Source of the DNA: Treponema sp. | Lineage (GTDB): Bacteria; Spirochaetota; Spirochaetia; Treponematales; Breznakiellaceae | DNA: 41,050 nt | Assembly (NCBI GenBank): GCA_009785215.1 | Contig: WQWU01000020.1 | Coordinates: 1-41,050 of the forward strand | Direction of reading: 5' to 3' | Shown: positions 1-7,373 of the stretch, one piece after another | Numbering within the stretch: the stretch's first letter is position 1 | Layout: each line of letters opens with the position of its first letter | Program-made: the position numbers and the translations under genes | Notes under the pieces: model-generated | The model's input: the letters and a program-made list of their open reading frames with translations, nothing else | Databases searched by the model: none | What the model was told of the DNA's origin: nothing

Positions 1-31
1 ATATATACACTTATTACAATACGAAACACAC

Positions 32-61
32 TGTTCAGCGTTGAATGTCCAGTTCTGAACA
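32..61. promoter_or_regulatory. Candidate operator upstream of the TetR gene
   Basis: A 7-bp inverted repeat, TGTTCAG and CTGAACA, spans 30 bp and lies about 60 bp before the TetR-family start codon. Regulators of this family usually bind such palindromes next to their own gene. The central bases are only partly symmetric, so this is a suggestion. Confidence 0.35.
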
Positions 62-122
62 CTTTTAGGTAATTTGTCTTGATAAGATATGAAATTTTAG
101 GGTATTTAAGGAGAAGGCTCTA

Positions 123-722
123 ATGAAAAATACAGAAACAAAATTGAAAGGTAACCCTGAAAATAACCGAAACGTCCGCCGTACCAAGCTGGCTTTACGA
201 AATAGTCTGATTGAATTGATGAAAAATAAATCTATACTGCGTATCTCTGTAAAAGAAATTTGCGATACTGCCGATGTGGGTCGTTCGACTTTTTATGCTC
301 ATTACGAAAGTCATTATAATCTTCTTGAAGATATTGAAAATGAGAGTTTGTCTATTTTTGAAGAAAAACTGTCGATGGATCAGCCTTTACGCAAGTATAA
401 TAATCAAGAGATTTCGCTAAAGTTTGAAAAAACTTTGCAATTTATTGCTGACAATACAAGTTCAATACAAATACTTTTAAGTGAAAATGGCGATTTATCT
501 TTTCAAAGAAAGTTTATTCGCCGTCTTGTTAATTACTTTAAAAATGCAAAGAAACATTATACTGATAATTTAATTGACGAAAAAACAAGTGAATGTTATA
601 CGGTATTTGTTATTCATGGAGCGATTGCCCTTATACAGCATTGGTTGACTAATGGTATGCATATTTCTATTTCCGATCTCGCAAAAATGATCACTTCATT
701 AACTCGTGAGATGAGACAATAA
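123..722 (+). CDS. TetR/AcrR-family transcriptional regulator
   Basis: A 199-residue DNA-binding repressor. The N-terminal helix-turn-helix lies at about residues 40-62 (VKEICDTADVGRSTFYAHYES), with the STFYAHY recognition-helix signature typical of TetR proteins. The rest is a helical ligand and dimer domain with no recognisable specificity. An AAGGAG ribosome-binding site sits about ten bases before the ATG. An inverted repeat upstream could be its operator. It precedes the phage remnant and has no obvious divergent target gene in view, so its regulon may lie to the left. It could be a host gene marking the left edge of the insertion. Family call is firm; the ligand is unknown. Confidence 0.88.
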   Translation: MKNTETKLKGNPENNRNVRRTKLALRNSLIELMKNKSILRISVKEICDTADVGRSTFYAHYESHYNLLEDIENESLSIFEEKLSMDQPLRKYNNQEISLKFEKTLQFIADNTSSIQILLSENGDLSFQRKFIRRLVNYFKNAKKHYTDNLIDEKTSECYTVFVIHGAIALIQHWLTNGMHISISDLAKMITSLTREMRQ

Positions 723-845
723 ATATAGTTCTGTAATTTCATATAAAAGTATAGTTTCAAAATAGATAAAAAGAGTTTTTTGACTTTTCTAAACTTGCAT
801 AAAACGCCTATATAAACCTCTGCTTGCCAGAACTATCTTTAGTTT

Positions 846-1571
846 ATGACTTTAGAGAACGGCAAGGAAACAAAAAACCTGTATACTCTAATCCCCTTAG
901 AGGAGTTTAAGGCTCTTATGGGGATAGACGACAGAGAGGACAAATTAGCCCGATTTTGCCTAATAACCGCTACTTTGACGATAGAGCAATACTGCAAGCG
1001 GAAATTCCTGCGGAAAAAATATTTTGAAAATGTGCCGTTTTCGGGAAGTCTTGAAATTCCATTGAAGGAATATCCTGTTACGGAAATACTTGCGGTTTTC
1101 ACAATGAACGATGAGCAGTTTAGAGCCAACTGCGGAAAGATACTTGAACCTGTTTTTTACCGCCCGATGTTGGGCTGTGATTATAAAGAAGAACTGCCTT
1201 TTAGCCTTTTATTATCTCCCTCTTTAAGACCGTATCAATTAAAAGCCATAAGAATAATTTATTGGGGTGGATATGTTGTAAATTCGCATCCTTGCGAATT
1301 TACAACACGAAGTTTTTGTAAAACAAAAACTTCAGCTAAAGCAAGGAAAACAGCGGCATCCGTGCCACTTATCCCTGCTGACTTGGCAACTGCCTGTATG
1401 GAATTAGCGACTTGGAATATAAACCGATACCGTGGTCGGCGTGTTGGTATGACAGGAAATATAAGGGGCGCAGGAATTCTCGGCACAAGTGCCGCAGGCG
1501 AACATTTTGAATTGTCTATGCCAGAAAATGTAAAAACGTTACTGGAACCGTATAAACGTAAAACGATTTAA
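846..1571 (+). CDS. Phage head-tail connector (gp6-like), with in-frame palindromic insertion
   Basis: A 241-residue protein resembling phage gp6-type connectors, which join the portal to the tail. Seen are an N-terminal LEEFKALMGIDD segment, a helix with IEQYCKRKF, and a C-terminal SMPENVKTLLEPY/RRKT-type ending. Residues about 144-174 are encoded by a three-hairpin repeat module (1275-1366) that keeps the frame open. This stretch lies between a GGY turn and PADLATACMEL, where gp6-like proteins normally run straight on. The start has no good Shine-Dalgarno sequence and the gene opens the phage block, so the deletion that removed the head genes may have ended just upstream. Function of this copy is uncertain. 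Confidence 0.65.
   Translation: MTLENGKETKNLYTLIPLEEFKALMGIDDREDKLARFCLITATLTIEQYCKRKFLRKKYFENVPFSGSLEIPLKEYPVTEILAVFTMNDEQFRANCGKILEPVFYRPMLGCDYKEELPFSLLLSPSLRPYQLKAIRIIYWGGYVVNSHPCEFTTRSFCKTKTSAKARKTAASVPLIPADLATACMELATWNINRYRGRRVGMTGNIRGAGILGTSAAGEHFELSMPENVKTLLEPYKRKTI
1275..1366 (+). repeat. Three-hairpin module A, inside the connector gene
   Basis: Hairpin 1 (1275-1306) has 13-bp perfect arms around ATCCTT. Hairpin 2 (1309-1333) has 11-bp arms, GAAGTTTTTGT and its complement, around AAA. It is followed by AGCTAAAGC and hairpin 3 (GGCATCCGTGCC, 1355-1366). Order, loops and linker match the intergenic modules, but this one is read through in frame. Confidence 0.85.
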
Positions 1572-1612
1572 CTCTCGCAGAGGCGCAGAGACGCAAAGAA
1601 CGCAGAGAAGAA
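1572..1612. repeat. CGCAGAGACGC-type dispersed repeat
   Basis: The gap between the connector and the next gene contains purine-rich iterations of GCAGAG and GCAAAG (for example GGCGCAGAGACGCAAAG). Similar short repeats are scattered in many unrelated bacterial genomes. No hairpin or coding role is visible. Confidence 0.5.
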
Positions 1613-1627
1613 TTTAGGAGTTGTTGT

Positions 1628-2062
1628 ATGGAAGATTTTATTGAACTACAGATAATTTCCGCTGTTAGTAAGCTTTTAACTGTAAAGGTAAATGAAATAA
1701 TTGGAAACTGGAACTTCTTTTTTCCGTTAGTTGAAATTGGAAAATATAACGGAAGTAATGTTGTTAATCCTGTTATTTCGCTTTCTTCTTGTGAACAAAC
1801 AGAGAAGGAAAGAATTATCAAGATTGACAGTTATTCTTTGACAATAACTTTTACTGTTCCTGAAACGCCAGATTGTGAATTGTACTGTTACGGTTATTCA
1901 AACGCTTTTGATAAGGCTTTGAGTTTAGATAAAACTTTAGGCGGTATTGTTCAATGTGCCACAATAACAGGAACAAAATATATACCGCCCAAAAAACCTG
2001 ATTGCGGTTTATTTTGGGAAGTGATTATTTCCTTGCGTGTAACAACTGAGGGGCGTATATGA
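1628..2062 (+). CDS. Putative phage tail-completion / minor structural protein
   Basis: A 144-residue protein of mixed beta-strand character with no motif I can name. It lies between the head-tail connector and a tail-tube-like protein, where tailed phages encode head closure, tail completion or tail terminator proteins. The start follows AGGAG, and the stop overlaps the next start by four bases (ATGA), so the two are translationally coupled. Many YG and aromatic residues fit a structural protein. The function is inferred from position only. Confidence 0.45.
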   Translation: MEDFIELQIISAVSKLLTVKVNEIIGNWNFFFPLVEIGKYNGSNVVNPVISLSSCEQTEKERIIKIDSYSLTITFTVPETPDCELYCYGYSNAFDKALSLDKTLGGIVQCATITGTKYIPPKKPDCGLFWEVIISLRVTTEGRI

Positions 2063-2925
2063 AAATGCAGGGTTGTAATTGTTCAATACTTATAAAAACA
2101 GAATACAGTGAATTAGATATACCGTATTCAGAAGAAACTATAAGAGACGCAATTTCTGTTTTACAGGAAGAAGCGAGTATCGAAGGAGACGGCACTTGTA
2201 AGGCAATACGAAAAAAAAGCGGCGTAACTGGCTGTGTTGTTACATCATTAACTATTGGTACGGCTCCGCTGTTGCTTTATCTTGCTATGGGTGCTGTCGG
2301 GTTGCCTGTTTTGATTTCACAAACAAGAAGCCTTTACAGATACAGTCTTTGTTTAATACCGCAGGAAGATACAGAGTATTTTAATTTGGTTCAAGACCGT
2401 GGCGGAGAGAGAAAATATTTTGAAAGATGTTTTGTTCAAGGTTTTGAATTGCGTTTCGAAAGAGAGCAAGCAATTAAATTAAAACTTGATGTTTGCGGAG
2501 ACGCACCTTCTGTAATTTACCCATATGCAGATAAATTTGAAAAAATAACAGAAGAAAGATTTTACAGTGATAATGTAAAGTATTTATTAAACGGCAAAGA
2601 ATATAAAAATATTTACGGTATTACGCTTCTTGTGAAAAAAGAAAGCGGAACAAAAACAGAAATATGGATAAAACGTTCATTAGAGCAAGGTTCAGACTTG
2701 CCAGAAATTATTGATGAATTTGTTATTAACGCACAATTATTAAGAGATAAATATGAATACAGTTATTACGGCGCATTTAAGATAACTCTTAAAAGACTGG
2801 TTTTAATTTCAAATGAAACGAATGTAAACAATAGCGATACTGTTATTAGCCCTCTTAGATATTATACGGCAGGAACTGTGTCCGCTGATGTTTTCTCAAC
2901 AAACAGCATCCATGCTGTTTGTTGA
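2059..2925 (+). CDS. Phage tail-tube-like protein (tentative)
   Basis: A 288-residue hypothetical structural protein coupled to the preceding gene by a four-base overlap. Its middle contains a hydrophobic stretch (TIGTAPLLLYLAMGAVGLPVL) followed by beta-rich sequence; the position suits a tail tube or a related tail component. The last codons and the TGA stop are encoded by the first hairpin of repeat module B, so the C-terminal residues after about DVFSTN probably derive from the repeat and not from the ancestral gene. No enzymatic motif is seen. Assignment rests on order in the cluster. Confidence 0.4.
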   Translation: MKMQGCNCSILIKTEYSELDIPYSEETIRDAISVLQEEASIEGDGTCKAIRKKSGVTGCVVTSLTIGTAPLLLYLAMGAVGLPVLISQTRSLYRYSLCLIPQEDTEYFNLVQDRGGERKYFERCFVQGFELRFEREQAIKLKLDVCGDAPSVIYPYADKFEKITEERFYSDNVKYLLNGKEYKNIYGITLLVKKESGTKTEIWIKRSLEQGSDLPEIIDEFVINAQLLRDKYEYSYYGAFKITLKRLVLISNETNVNNSDTVISPLRYYTAGTVSADVFSTNSIHAVC

Positions 2926-2988
2926 GATCGAAGTTTTTGCAATGCAAAAACTTCAGCTAAAGCAATTTAACAACGCCATCCATGGCGT
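2895..2988 (+). repeat. Three-hairpin module B
   Basis: Hairpin 1 (2895-2926) has 15-bp perfect arms around CC and contains the upstream TGA stop. Hairpin 2 (2930-2954) has 11-bp arms around AAT and is followed by AGCTAAAGC, as in modules A and E. Hairpin 3 (ACGCCAT-CC-ATGGCGT, 2973-2988) immediately precedes GGGGAG and the next ATG. Confidence 0.88.
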
Positions 2989-3000
2989 GGGGAGAACATT

Positions 3001-4509
3001 ATGAGGTTTTACGATATTGATAATGCCCTGCAAGAAGCGATAATCGCTGCGGATAAACCAGTTAGGCTTCGGATAGATATTGAATGTGGTAATTATTTTA
3101 ACAGAGTTTTTGAACAGGATATAATCGAAGCCAATTTTTACGGATTAAAAGAAGTCTCTGGCGGTACATCTGCAAGAGGTGAACTGCTGCTTGATAATAC
3201 TATCGGGATTTATAACTATTCATCTGCAAGACCAAATAGTCAGGTTAAGGTTTCATTTTCACTTGGCGAAGGTCTGCCGTATTTTCAGAGATTTGTTTTT
3301 TACATTGACGAAAAAGGTATACAAGATATAAGGGGAAACGGCAGAAAGAAATTTGTTTATATCGGTTTACAGGATTTATCGGCAAAGTTAAGAAAAACAG
3401 ATGAAGCAAGGGATTGGACTTCCCCTGCAGTTTTTACATATTCAGTAGTTTGCGATAAAACGCAACCTGAAAATTCACTGGTTCACGGCATCGCTAAACG
3501 TGCAGGATTAGCGGTTAATGATATTGATTGTTCAACTATTCCTGTAACGCTTCCATATATTCGGTTAAGACGCAATATATGGGGTGAATTATCAAGTCTG
3601 GCTACTGCTTATAGGTGTCATTTAGAGTGCGCACCTGAAAAGCCGTTGGTTTTTGCACATTCTCCATACCAGACAGAAACAATGACGGATAATGAATACT
3701 CTTATATTTTTACTGGCGATGATATTTTTTATCTGCGTAAAACTGCAAGGGCTGATTATTACCGTAATACTGTGCGGTTAAAAGTGAATATGCCAGTATC
3801 ACTTGAAAAACAGGATATATGGCGTTATGACGAAGCTCCAATTTTTTATGATGATAATTTACAGCCATATTATCCGTTTAGAAATGCGATTGTAAGAGAA
3901 ATTGAAAGCGGAAGATATGAAGCTCGTTACAAGGTTATTGACGAAAATGGCAAAGAACGGAATGTAGTCTTTGCTGATGAGATAGACGACAGAGAAGAAG
4001 CAGAAACCAGATTTGAATATCAAGGCGGTTCTTTTTACTATTCCTTTTATGATGTTACTACACATTATGACAAAGCGATTTTAACTCTTAATAAAGACGC
4101 AGACGGAGATTTATACAGGGCTGTTATATACGGCAGACCGATTGTATTGGATTTGAACCGTTCGTGCTTTCTTCGTGATGAGGAAGGTATCGAAAATTAT
4201 GGAACTGTTGCATTAAACATTACAGGTTCTTATTTTTCTGAATATGAAATAGACGGTAGACCGCATTATGAGGATTGGGTAATCCGTGAACTGGCGGAAA
4301 GAATACAAAACAAAAGAGAATTTACTGTTAAAACTCACAGAGCATTATTTAACGCTCGTGTCGGCGCAAAGGTAAAAATCAAAACAAAGAATGAGGAATT
4401 ATCGGGAACGGTTAATGCGTTCTCGTTTAGATATAAGCGCAATAAAGCGTTTGTTGCAAGCTTCAAAATTATGGAAAACAGGGAGGGTGCTAAAAATCTT
4501 CATCCGTGA
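3001..4509 (+). CDS. Phage tail protein (putative tail tip / baseplate hub)
   Basis: A 502-residue protein rich in predicted beta strands. It starts MRFYDIDNALQEAI and includes a segment resembling tail proteins that organise around the tail tube (AKVKIKTKNEELSGTVNAFSFRY near the C-terminus). It follows the tail-tube candidate and precedes the lysis genes, where tip or hub proteins usually lie. GGGGAG provides ribosome binding. The terminal residues NLHP and the TGA stop are part of hairpin 1 of module C. No tape-measure gene is visible between it and the tube, which is unusual for a siphophage. The precise role is not established. Confidence 0.5.
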   Translation: MRFYDIDNALQEAIIAADKPVRLRIDIECGNYFNRVFEQDIIEANFYGLKEVSGGTSARGELLLDNTIGIYNYSSARPNSQVKVSFSLGEGLPYFQRFVFYIDEKGIQDIRGNGRKKFVYIGLQDLSAKLRKTDEARDWTSPAVFTYSVVCDKTQPENSLVHGIAKRAGLAVNDIDCSTIPVTLPYIRLRRNIWGELSSLATAYRCHLECAPEKPLVFAHSPYQTETMTDNEYSYIFTGDDIFYLRKTARADYYRNTVRLKVNMPVSLEKQDIWRYDEAPIFYDDNLQPYYPFRNAIVREIESGRYEARYKVIDENGKERNVVFADEIDDREEAETRFEYQGGSFYYSFYDVTTHYDKAILTLNKDADGDLYRAVIYGRPIVLDLNRSCFLRDEEGIENYGTVALNITGSYFSEYEIDGRPHYEDWVIRELAERIQNKREFTVKTHRALFNARVGAKVKIKTKNEELSGTVNAFSFRYKRNKAFVASFKIMENREGAKNLHP

Positions 4510-4577
4510 AGATTTTTAGCTTTGAGTTTTGCTTTGCAAAACTCATAACATAAAACTAAGCGGCATCCGTGCCGCTT
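4489..4577 (+). repeat. Three-hairpin module C
   Basis: Hairpin 1 (4489-4520) has 13-bp arms around ATCCGT and contains the upstream TGA. Hairpin 2 (4524-4544) is GAGTTTTGC-TTT-GCAAAACTC. Hairpin 3 (4558-4577) is AAGCGGC-ATCCGT-GCCGCTT, directly before GGGAGGG and the next start. Confidence 0.88.
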
Positions 4578-4592
4578 AAAACGGGAGGGACA

Positions 4593-4847
4593 ATGAATAA
4601 AAGAACAGGGGGAAATTCTATGACCGTACAGGACAGACAGTTGATTGTTGAGACGTTAGGCGAAATTAAAGAGCTTAAAGGTGAAATGAAGGAGTTTAAG
4701 GAACACGTTATCGGGCGTGTATCAAGGTTGGAGAAAAAAGACAATGAACGAAGCAAGGAAAGTAAATCTACTATCAGCATTATTATTGCTTCGATTGCTG
4801 TATTACTGACGATAATTATCAATTTTTTTACACACGGGAGTAAATGA
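4593..4847 (+). CDS. XhlA-like membrane-anchored coiled-coil protein (lysis)
   Basis: An 84-residue protein. It has an N-terminal charged coiled-coil (LGEIKELKGEMKEFKEHV) and one C-terminal transmembrane helix (about residues 60-78, SIIIASIAVLLTIIINFF) followed by a short basic tail. This is the layout of XhlA/haemolysin-type phage proteins that act with a holin and endolysin. A strong GGAGGG site four bases upstream supports this start; a second ATG nine codons later is possible. The endolysin gene follows closely, consistent with a lysis cassette. Similarity is by architecture, as no diagnostic motif exists. Confidence 0.6.
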   Translation: MNKRTGGNSMTVQDRQLIVETLGEIKELKGEMKEFKEHVIGRVSRLEKKDNERSKESKSTISIIIASIAVLLTIIINFFTHGSK

Positions 4848-4982
4848 ATGAGTATCAAATGGGAAAAGTGGCAAAAAATCAACATCCGTGTCGATTTTTT
4901 GCCTAGAAGTTTGCAGAGCAAACTTCAAAAAGATTATTCAGTATTCGCCATCCTTGGCGGAAGGAAAAAAAATGCATATTAA
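4848..4982 (+). CDS. Small ORF running through module D (truncated or fortuitous)
   Basis: An open frame of 44 codons starts at an ATG one base after the previous stop region and runs MSIKWEKWQK, then continues through all three hairpins of module D. It ends inside the endolysin start. Only about the first ten residues are not repeat-derived. Either a gene was cut short by the repeat, or the frame is open by chance. Low confidence as a real product, but it parallels the in-frame module in the connector gene. Confidence 0.25.
   Translation: MSIKWEKWQKINIRVDFLPRSLQSKLQKDYSVFAILGGRKKNAY
4871..4959 (+). repeat. Three-hairpin module D
   Basis: Hairpin 1 (4871-4902) is a long AT-rich palindrome with one mismatch and the central CATCCGTG. 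Hairpin 2 (4906-4926) is GAAGTTTGC-AGA-GCAAACTTC. Hairpin 3 (4946-4959) is CGCCA-TCCT-TGGCG, right before GAAGGA and the endolysin start. Confidence 0.85.
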
Positions 4983-5523
4983 TTGGACTAGTCTTATGCA
5001 AAACGAAAAAAAGCAATTTGAAAATATGAACGAACACGATAAATTCGTTTATTTTTTATTATTGCAATACGGCAGTCCTTATGGTTGGGGAATGGAAAAC
5101 CCAATCTCTGCGGACTGTTCAGGAAAAGTCTGTATGGCTTTATTCGCTGCTACTGGCTTGTTAATTCGTACTACTGCGGATGATTTATTCAAAAGAGTTT
5201 TTACAAGAGTAAATCCTCGCAATACGGATATTCGGGCGGTGTTCTATGTAACAAAAAAGGATATGAAACACGGAGACAGAATGGTCGCTGCAGGAACTTG
5301 TACGCATATTGCAGGGTTTGTTGATGAGGGTGTTATTCTCAATTCACAACAGCCTACGGCAAGGGTACGGCGTGTTAATGATGTTTCAGACTGGTATCAA
5401 AGAAACGGTTACGACATTCATATCAGAGGGTTAAACCGTGCGGAATTGGAACGGCTGGCGAAAGAAGGGAAAACTGTCTATGGGCTTGATAAAGAGTTTA
5501 GCGACTTTTTCAATGTCGTGTAA
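4972..5523 (+). CDS. NlpC/P60-type phage endolysin
   Basis: A 183-residue probable cell-wall hydrolase. The segment YGSPYGWGMENPISADCSGKV places a catalytic cysteine at residue 49 in the D-C-S-G context of NlpC/P60 peptidases. THIAGFV near residue 112 supplies the likely catalytic histidine. There is no signal peptide, as expected for a holin-dependent endolysin. The ATG follows AAGGA and hairpin 3 of module D; a longer frame upstream would read through the repeat and is not needed. It sits between the XhlA-like gene and further lysis candidates. Substrate is presumably the peptide stem of peptidoglycan. Confidence 0.72.
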   Translation: MHINWTSLMQNEKKQFENMNEHDKFVYFLLLQYGSPYGWGMENPISADCSGKVCMALFAATGLLIRTTADDLFKRVFTRVNPRNTDIRAVFYVTKKDMKHGDRMVAAGTCTHIAGFVDEGVILNSQQPTARVRRVNDVSDWYQRNGYDIHIRGLNRAELERLAKEGKTVYGLDKEFSDFFNVV

Positions 5524-5642
5524 GCGATATTGAAACATCGCTTACACAAGCGATAAACGACATTAAAACGTCGTTTATCGAAGCGGTTTACGGTGCTGTA
5601 CCAGCACCTACATTTCACCTACGGTGAAACGTCGTAAACCGC
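5518..5642 (+). repeat. Complex hairpin block J after the endolysin gene
   Basis: Two 11-bp hairpins with related loops (ATTGAAAC at 5529-5536, ATTAAAAC at 5562-5569) are followed by a three-way junction. In the junction, GCGGTTTACG (5583-5592) pairs with its complement at 5633-5642 and encloses two stem-loops that both have the loop TAC. The stop of the endolysin lies in the first stem. It occupies the slot of the three-hairpin modules but has different sequences. Confidence 0.8.
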
Positions 5643-5655
5643 CATAGGGGGATAA

Positions 5656-5850
5656 ATGAAAGTTAGTAAAGTTACAGAAAATGATAGTAAGAAAACCTGC
5701 GGTGATTGTTTGCATTGTAAAGTTTCTTATTCACCTACAAAAATAAATAGACTTTGTTTTTGTGCGAAAAAAAACCATAAAGAATACGAGACAGAAATTA
5801 AATGGCTGAACAGATCAGTTTGCGGAATGTTCGAGGATATGTCGGCGTGA
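5656..5850 (+). CDS. Small cysteine-rich (zinc-ribbon-like) phage protein
   Basis: A 64-residue protein with CGDCLHC near the N-terminus and further cysteines in LCFCAKK and SVCGMF, a spacing compatible with a small zinc-binding fold. It starts after a GGGGG-rich site and its TGA stop overlaps a GTG start of the next gene by four bases. Such small metal-binding proteins are common in phage accessory segments. Its partner or nucleic-acid target cannot be told. Confidence 0.5.
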   Translation: MKVSKVTENDSKKTCGDCLHCKVSYSPTKINRLCFCAKKNHKEYETEIKWLNRSVCGMFEDMSA

Positions 5851-6107
5851 GTAAAACAGACGGTATTCAAATATCAGACAAGCCGACTTGGGAGCATACA
5901 TTCAAAGAGTTGTTTGCAATTCTTGGGAAACGGATAGTTTCGCTACCTTCTAAATTGCTTGGGTTCAAGCCTTTTTGTTTATACGCTGCGACTTGGTTAT
6001 TAATTGGCGGTCATATCAGAGATTGGATTTGGTTTTGTATTGTGGTCATAGTTCTTTTTGGAATTGTGGGTCTTAAAGTTGTATCGAGGTGGAAGGAACA
6101 TCATTAA
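5847..6107 (+). CDS. Small two-helix membrane protein (holin candidate)
   Basis: An 86-residue protein starting at GTG, chosen because GTGA overlaps the previous stop and GAGGA lies upstream. Two hydrophobic segments (about residues 40-60 and 61-80, PFCLYAATWLLIGG and WIWFCIVVIVLFGIVGL) and a charged C-terminal end (SRWKEHH) fit a small holin. It lies between the endolysin and the spanin-like pair, which supports a lysis role. The stop is inside hairpin 1 of module E. The holin call is by architecture and context. Confidence 0.45.
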   Translation: MSKTDGIQISDKPTWEHTFKELFAILGKRIVSLPSKLLGFKPFCLYAATWLLIGGHIRDWIWFCIVVIVLFGIVGLKVVSRWKEHH

Positions 6108-6194
6108 AAATCTACATCCGTGTAGATTTTTAATGTCGAAGTTTTGCTGTGCAAAACTTCAGCTAAAGCGTTATAACAGCGGCATCCTTGCCGC
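6103..6194 (+). repeat. Three-hairpin module E
   Basis: Hairpin 1 (6103-6134) has 14-bp perfect arms around TCCG and contains the upstream TAA. Hairpin 2 (6138-6160) is GAAGTTTTGC-TGT-GCAAAACTTC and is followed by AGCTAAAGC. Hairpin 3 (6179-6194) is GCGGCA-TCCT-TGCCGC, abutting AGGAGAATT and the next ATG. Confidence 0.9.
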
Positions 6195-6203
6195 AGGAGA
6201 ATT

Positions 6204-6512
6204 ATGAAAAAATGTAAATGTATTCTGACTGATTTTGCTTACGGTTTAATTATCGGGTTTGTAACTGCGGTAATTATTTGTATGACGATATTTGGATTGA
6301 TTTATGTCAATCATAAAACTAAGGAGAGATTGGAATATGCAGAAAGGCAAATTGAGATTGAAGTCTTACGAGAAGATATTATCAATCGTGATGTTGTTGA
6401 TATTCTTGATACAATCCCAGGGGTTCGCAATGCCTCTGACGGAGCAGCAGCAGAATTTGAACGAAGAAGAGACGAGATTTTACACGGATTTAGAAATCGA
6501 AATACTGATTGA
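6204..6512 (+). CDS. Rz-like inner-membrane spanin candidate
   Basis: A 102-residue protein with a single N-terminal transmembrane helix (LIIGFVTAVIICMTIFGLIY) followed by a long charged coiled-coil (KTKERLEYAERQIEIEVLREDI). This is the layout of an i-spanin. AGGAG precedes the ATG. A second gene starts inside it in another frame, as in many phage Rz/Rz1 pairs. Spanins bridge the inner and outer membranes in the last step of lysis, which suits a diderm spirochaete host. The call rests on architecture and position after the endolysin. Confidence 0.5.
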   Translation: MKKCKCILTDFAYGLIIGFVTAVIICMTIFGLIYVNHKTKERLEYAERQIEIEVLREDIINRDVVDILDTIPGVRNASDGAAAEFERRRDEILHGFRNRNTD

Positions 6513-6735
6513 TGAAATTTCGGAAGCGGCATTGGAAGCCATAGAACAGGCTGCAGGAGAAGCAGCAAGAGCAGCAGTTTTGTCTATGCTGGAACGTGAA
6601 GCCATAACGTTAAGAGAAAATCAACGATTGCGAACTGAAGCTGAAGCGTTAAGACGAAATAGATTATTGATTGGGGTTCTTAGTTTTATTGGTGGTTTGA
6701 TTACTGGCGTTGTTATTAAAAATCATCTTCCATGA
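6337..6735 (+). CDS. Overlapping exported membrane protein (Rz1-like position)
   Basis: A 132-residue protein encoded in a different frame from the spanin candidate, overlapping it for 176 bases. The ATG is supported by AAGGAGAG eight bases upstream. It begins with a signal-like hydrophobic segment (ILSIVMLLIFLIQSQGFA). A long Ala/Glu-rich helix follows, then a C-terminal hydrophobic helix (LIGVLSFIGGLITGVVI). It lacks a clear lipobox cysteine, so it is not a typical Rz1 lipoprotein, but the nested arrangement resembles Rz/Rz1. The terminal KNHLP and TGA come from hairpin 1 of module F. Confidence 0.5.
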   Translation: MQKGKLRLKSYEKILSIVMLLIFLIQSQGFAMPLTEQQQNLNEEETRFYTDLEIEILIDEISEAALEAIEQAAGEAARAAVLSMLEREAITLRENQRLRTEAEALRRNRLLIGVLSFIGGLITGVVIKNHLP

Positions 6736-6746
6736 TGATTTTTAAT
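6715..6746 (+). repeat. Module F, hairpin 1 (stop-codon hairpin)
   Basis: This stem has 13-bp perfect arms around TTCCAT and contains the last codons and TGA of the overlapping membrane protein. Together with hairpins 2 and 3 it makes module F. Confidence 0.9.
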
Positions 6747-6749
6747 ACA

Positions 6750-6805
6750 GAAGTTTTGCGTTGCAAAACTTCATAAATCATATTTACACCGCCATCCATG
6801 GCGGT
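6750..6805 (+). repeat. Module F, hairpins 2 and 3
   Basis: Hairpin 2 is GAAGTTTTGC-GTT-GCAAAACTTC (6750-6772). Hairpin 3 is ACCGCCAT-CC-ATGGCGGT (6788-6805), followed by a GGGGGGAG ribosome-binding site and the next ATG. Confidence 0.9.
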
Positions 6806-6820
6806 ATTGGGGGGAGATAA

Positions 6821-7372
6821 ATGTTTGAAAAAATAAAAATTAAAGGAAAAGTTACGGTACAGGTTTTTGACAGTAACGGTAAAATTAAAAGGCGAAGTCC
6901 TTGTTTCCTGCGCAGATTATTTGGCTTGCAGGGAAAGTTTATGGTGCAGGAGTTTCATAACATTGTAACAAGAGAGGGAGACGCTTTAATAGCTGACGCT
7001 CTTTTGACTGCGCCAACACGGTCTAAAGTTACAAGCGCAAGCGGTTTTATTCAAGTTGGTACTGGTTGGACTGGAAACTCTGTTAAAACCAATACAAGGT
7101 GCAATACTCCAACTGGAAGTATGAAAGCCTTAGACGCAAGTTATCCTGCATTGAAGGCTGCTTGGGGAAGCTCTGGTGATACTACTGTTACATATCGTGC
7201 TACTTTTGGCGCAGGACTTCTTAATGTAAATGGAATAAACGAAGCCTGTCTGTTGAACGGAAATAGTACATCTGCTAACTGTTTGGCATACGCTCAAATT
7301 ACACCTAGCGTAAATGTAACTGCAAGCGACACCCTGCAAATAGTATGGGAAATTACAATACTCGGTCAATAG
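6821..7372 (+). CDS. Phage tail-fibre-like structural protein
   Basis: A 183-residue protein. It has a basic N-terminal strand-rich segment (KIKGKVTVQVFDSNGKIK) and a Gly/Thr/Ser/Asn-rich body (QVGTGWTGNSVKTNTR). The end is beta-rich (SVNVTASDTLQIVWEITI), typical of phage fibre or appendage proteins that read GTGWT and end in VWEITI. It precedes a larger fibre-like protein. A GGGGGGAG site gives strong initiation. Exact role (fibre, decoration or baseplate-attached protein) cannot be settled. Confidence 0.55.
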   Translation: MFEKIKIKGKVTVQVFDSNGKIKRRSPCFLRRLFGLQGKFMVQEFHNIVTREGDALIADALLTAPTRSKVTSASGFIQVGTGWTGNSVKTNTRCNTPTGSMKALDASYPALKAAWGSSGDTTVTYRATFGAGLLNVNGINEACLLNGNSTSANCLAYAQITPSVNVTASDTLQIVWEITILGQ

Positions 7373-7373
7373 C

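Noticed and set aside
4489-4520. Hairpin 1 of the modules as ordinary rho-independent terminators
   Set aside because: The stems are AT-rich and lack the downstream T run. Downstream genes have no separate promoters that I can see, so full termination is unlikely, though partial termination cannot be excluded.
4888-4971. N-terminal extension of the endolysin
   Set aside because: It would translate hairpins 2 and 3 of module D. The ATG at 4972 has a proper ribosome-binding site.
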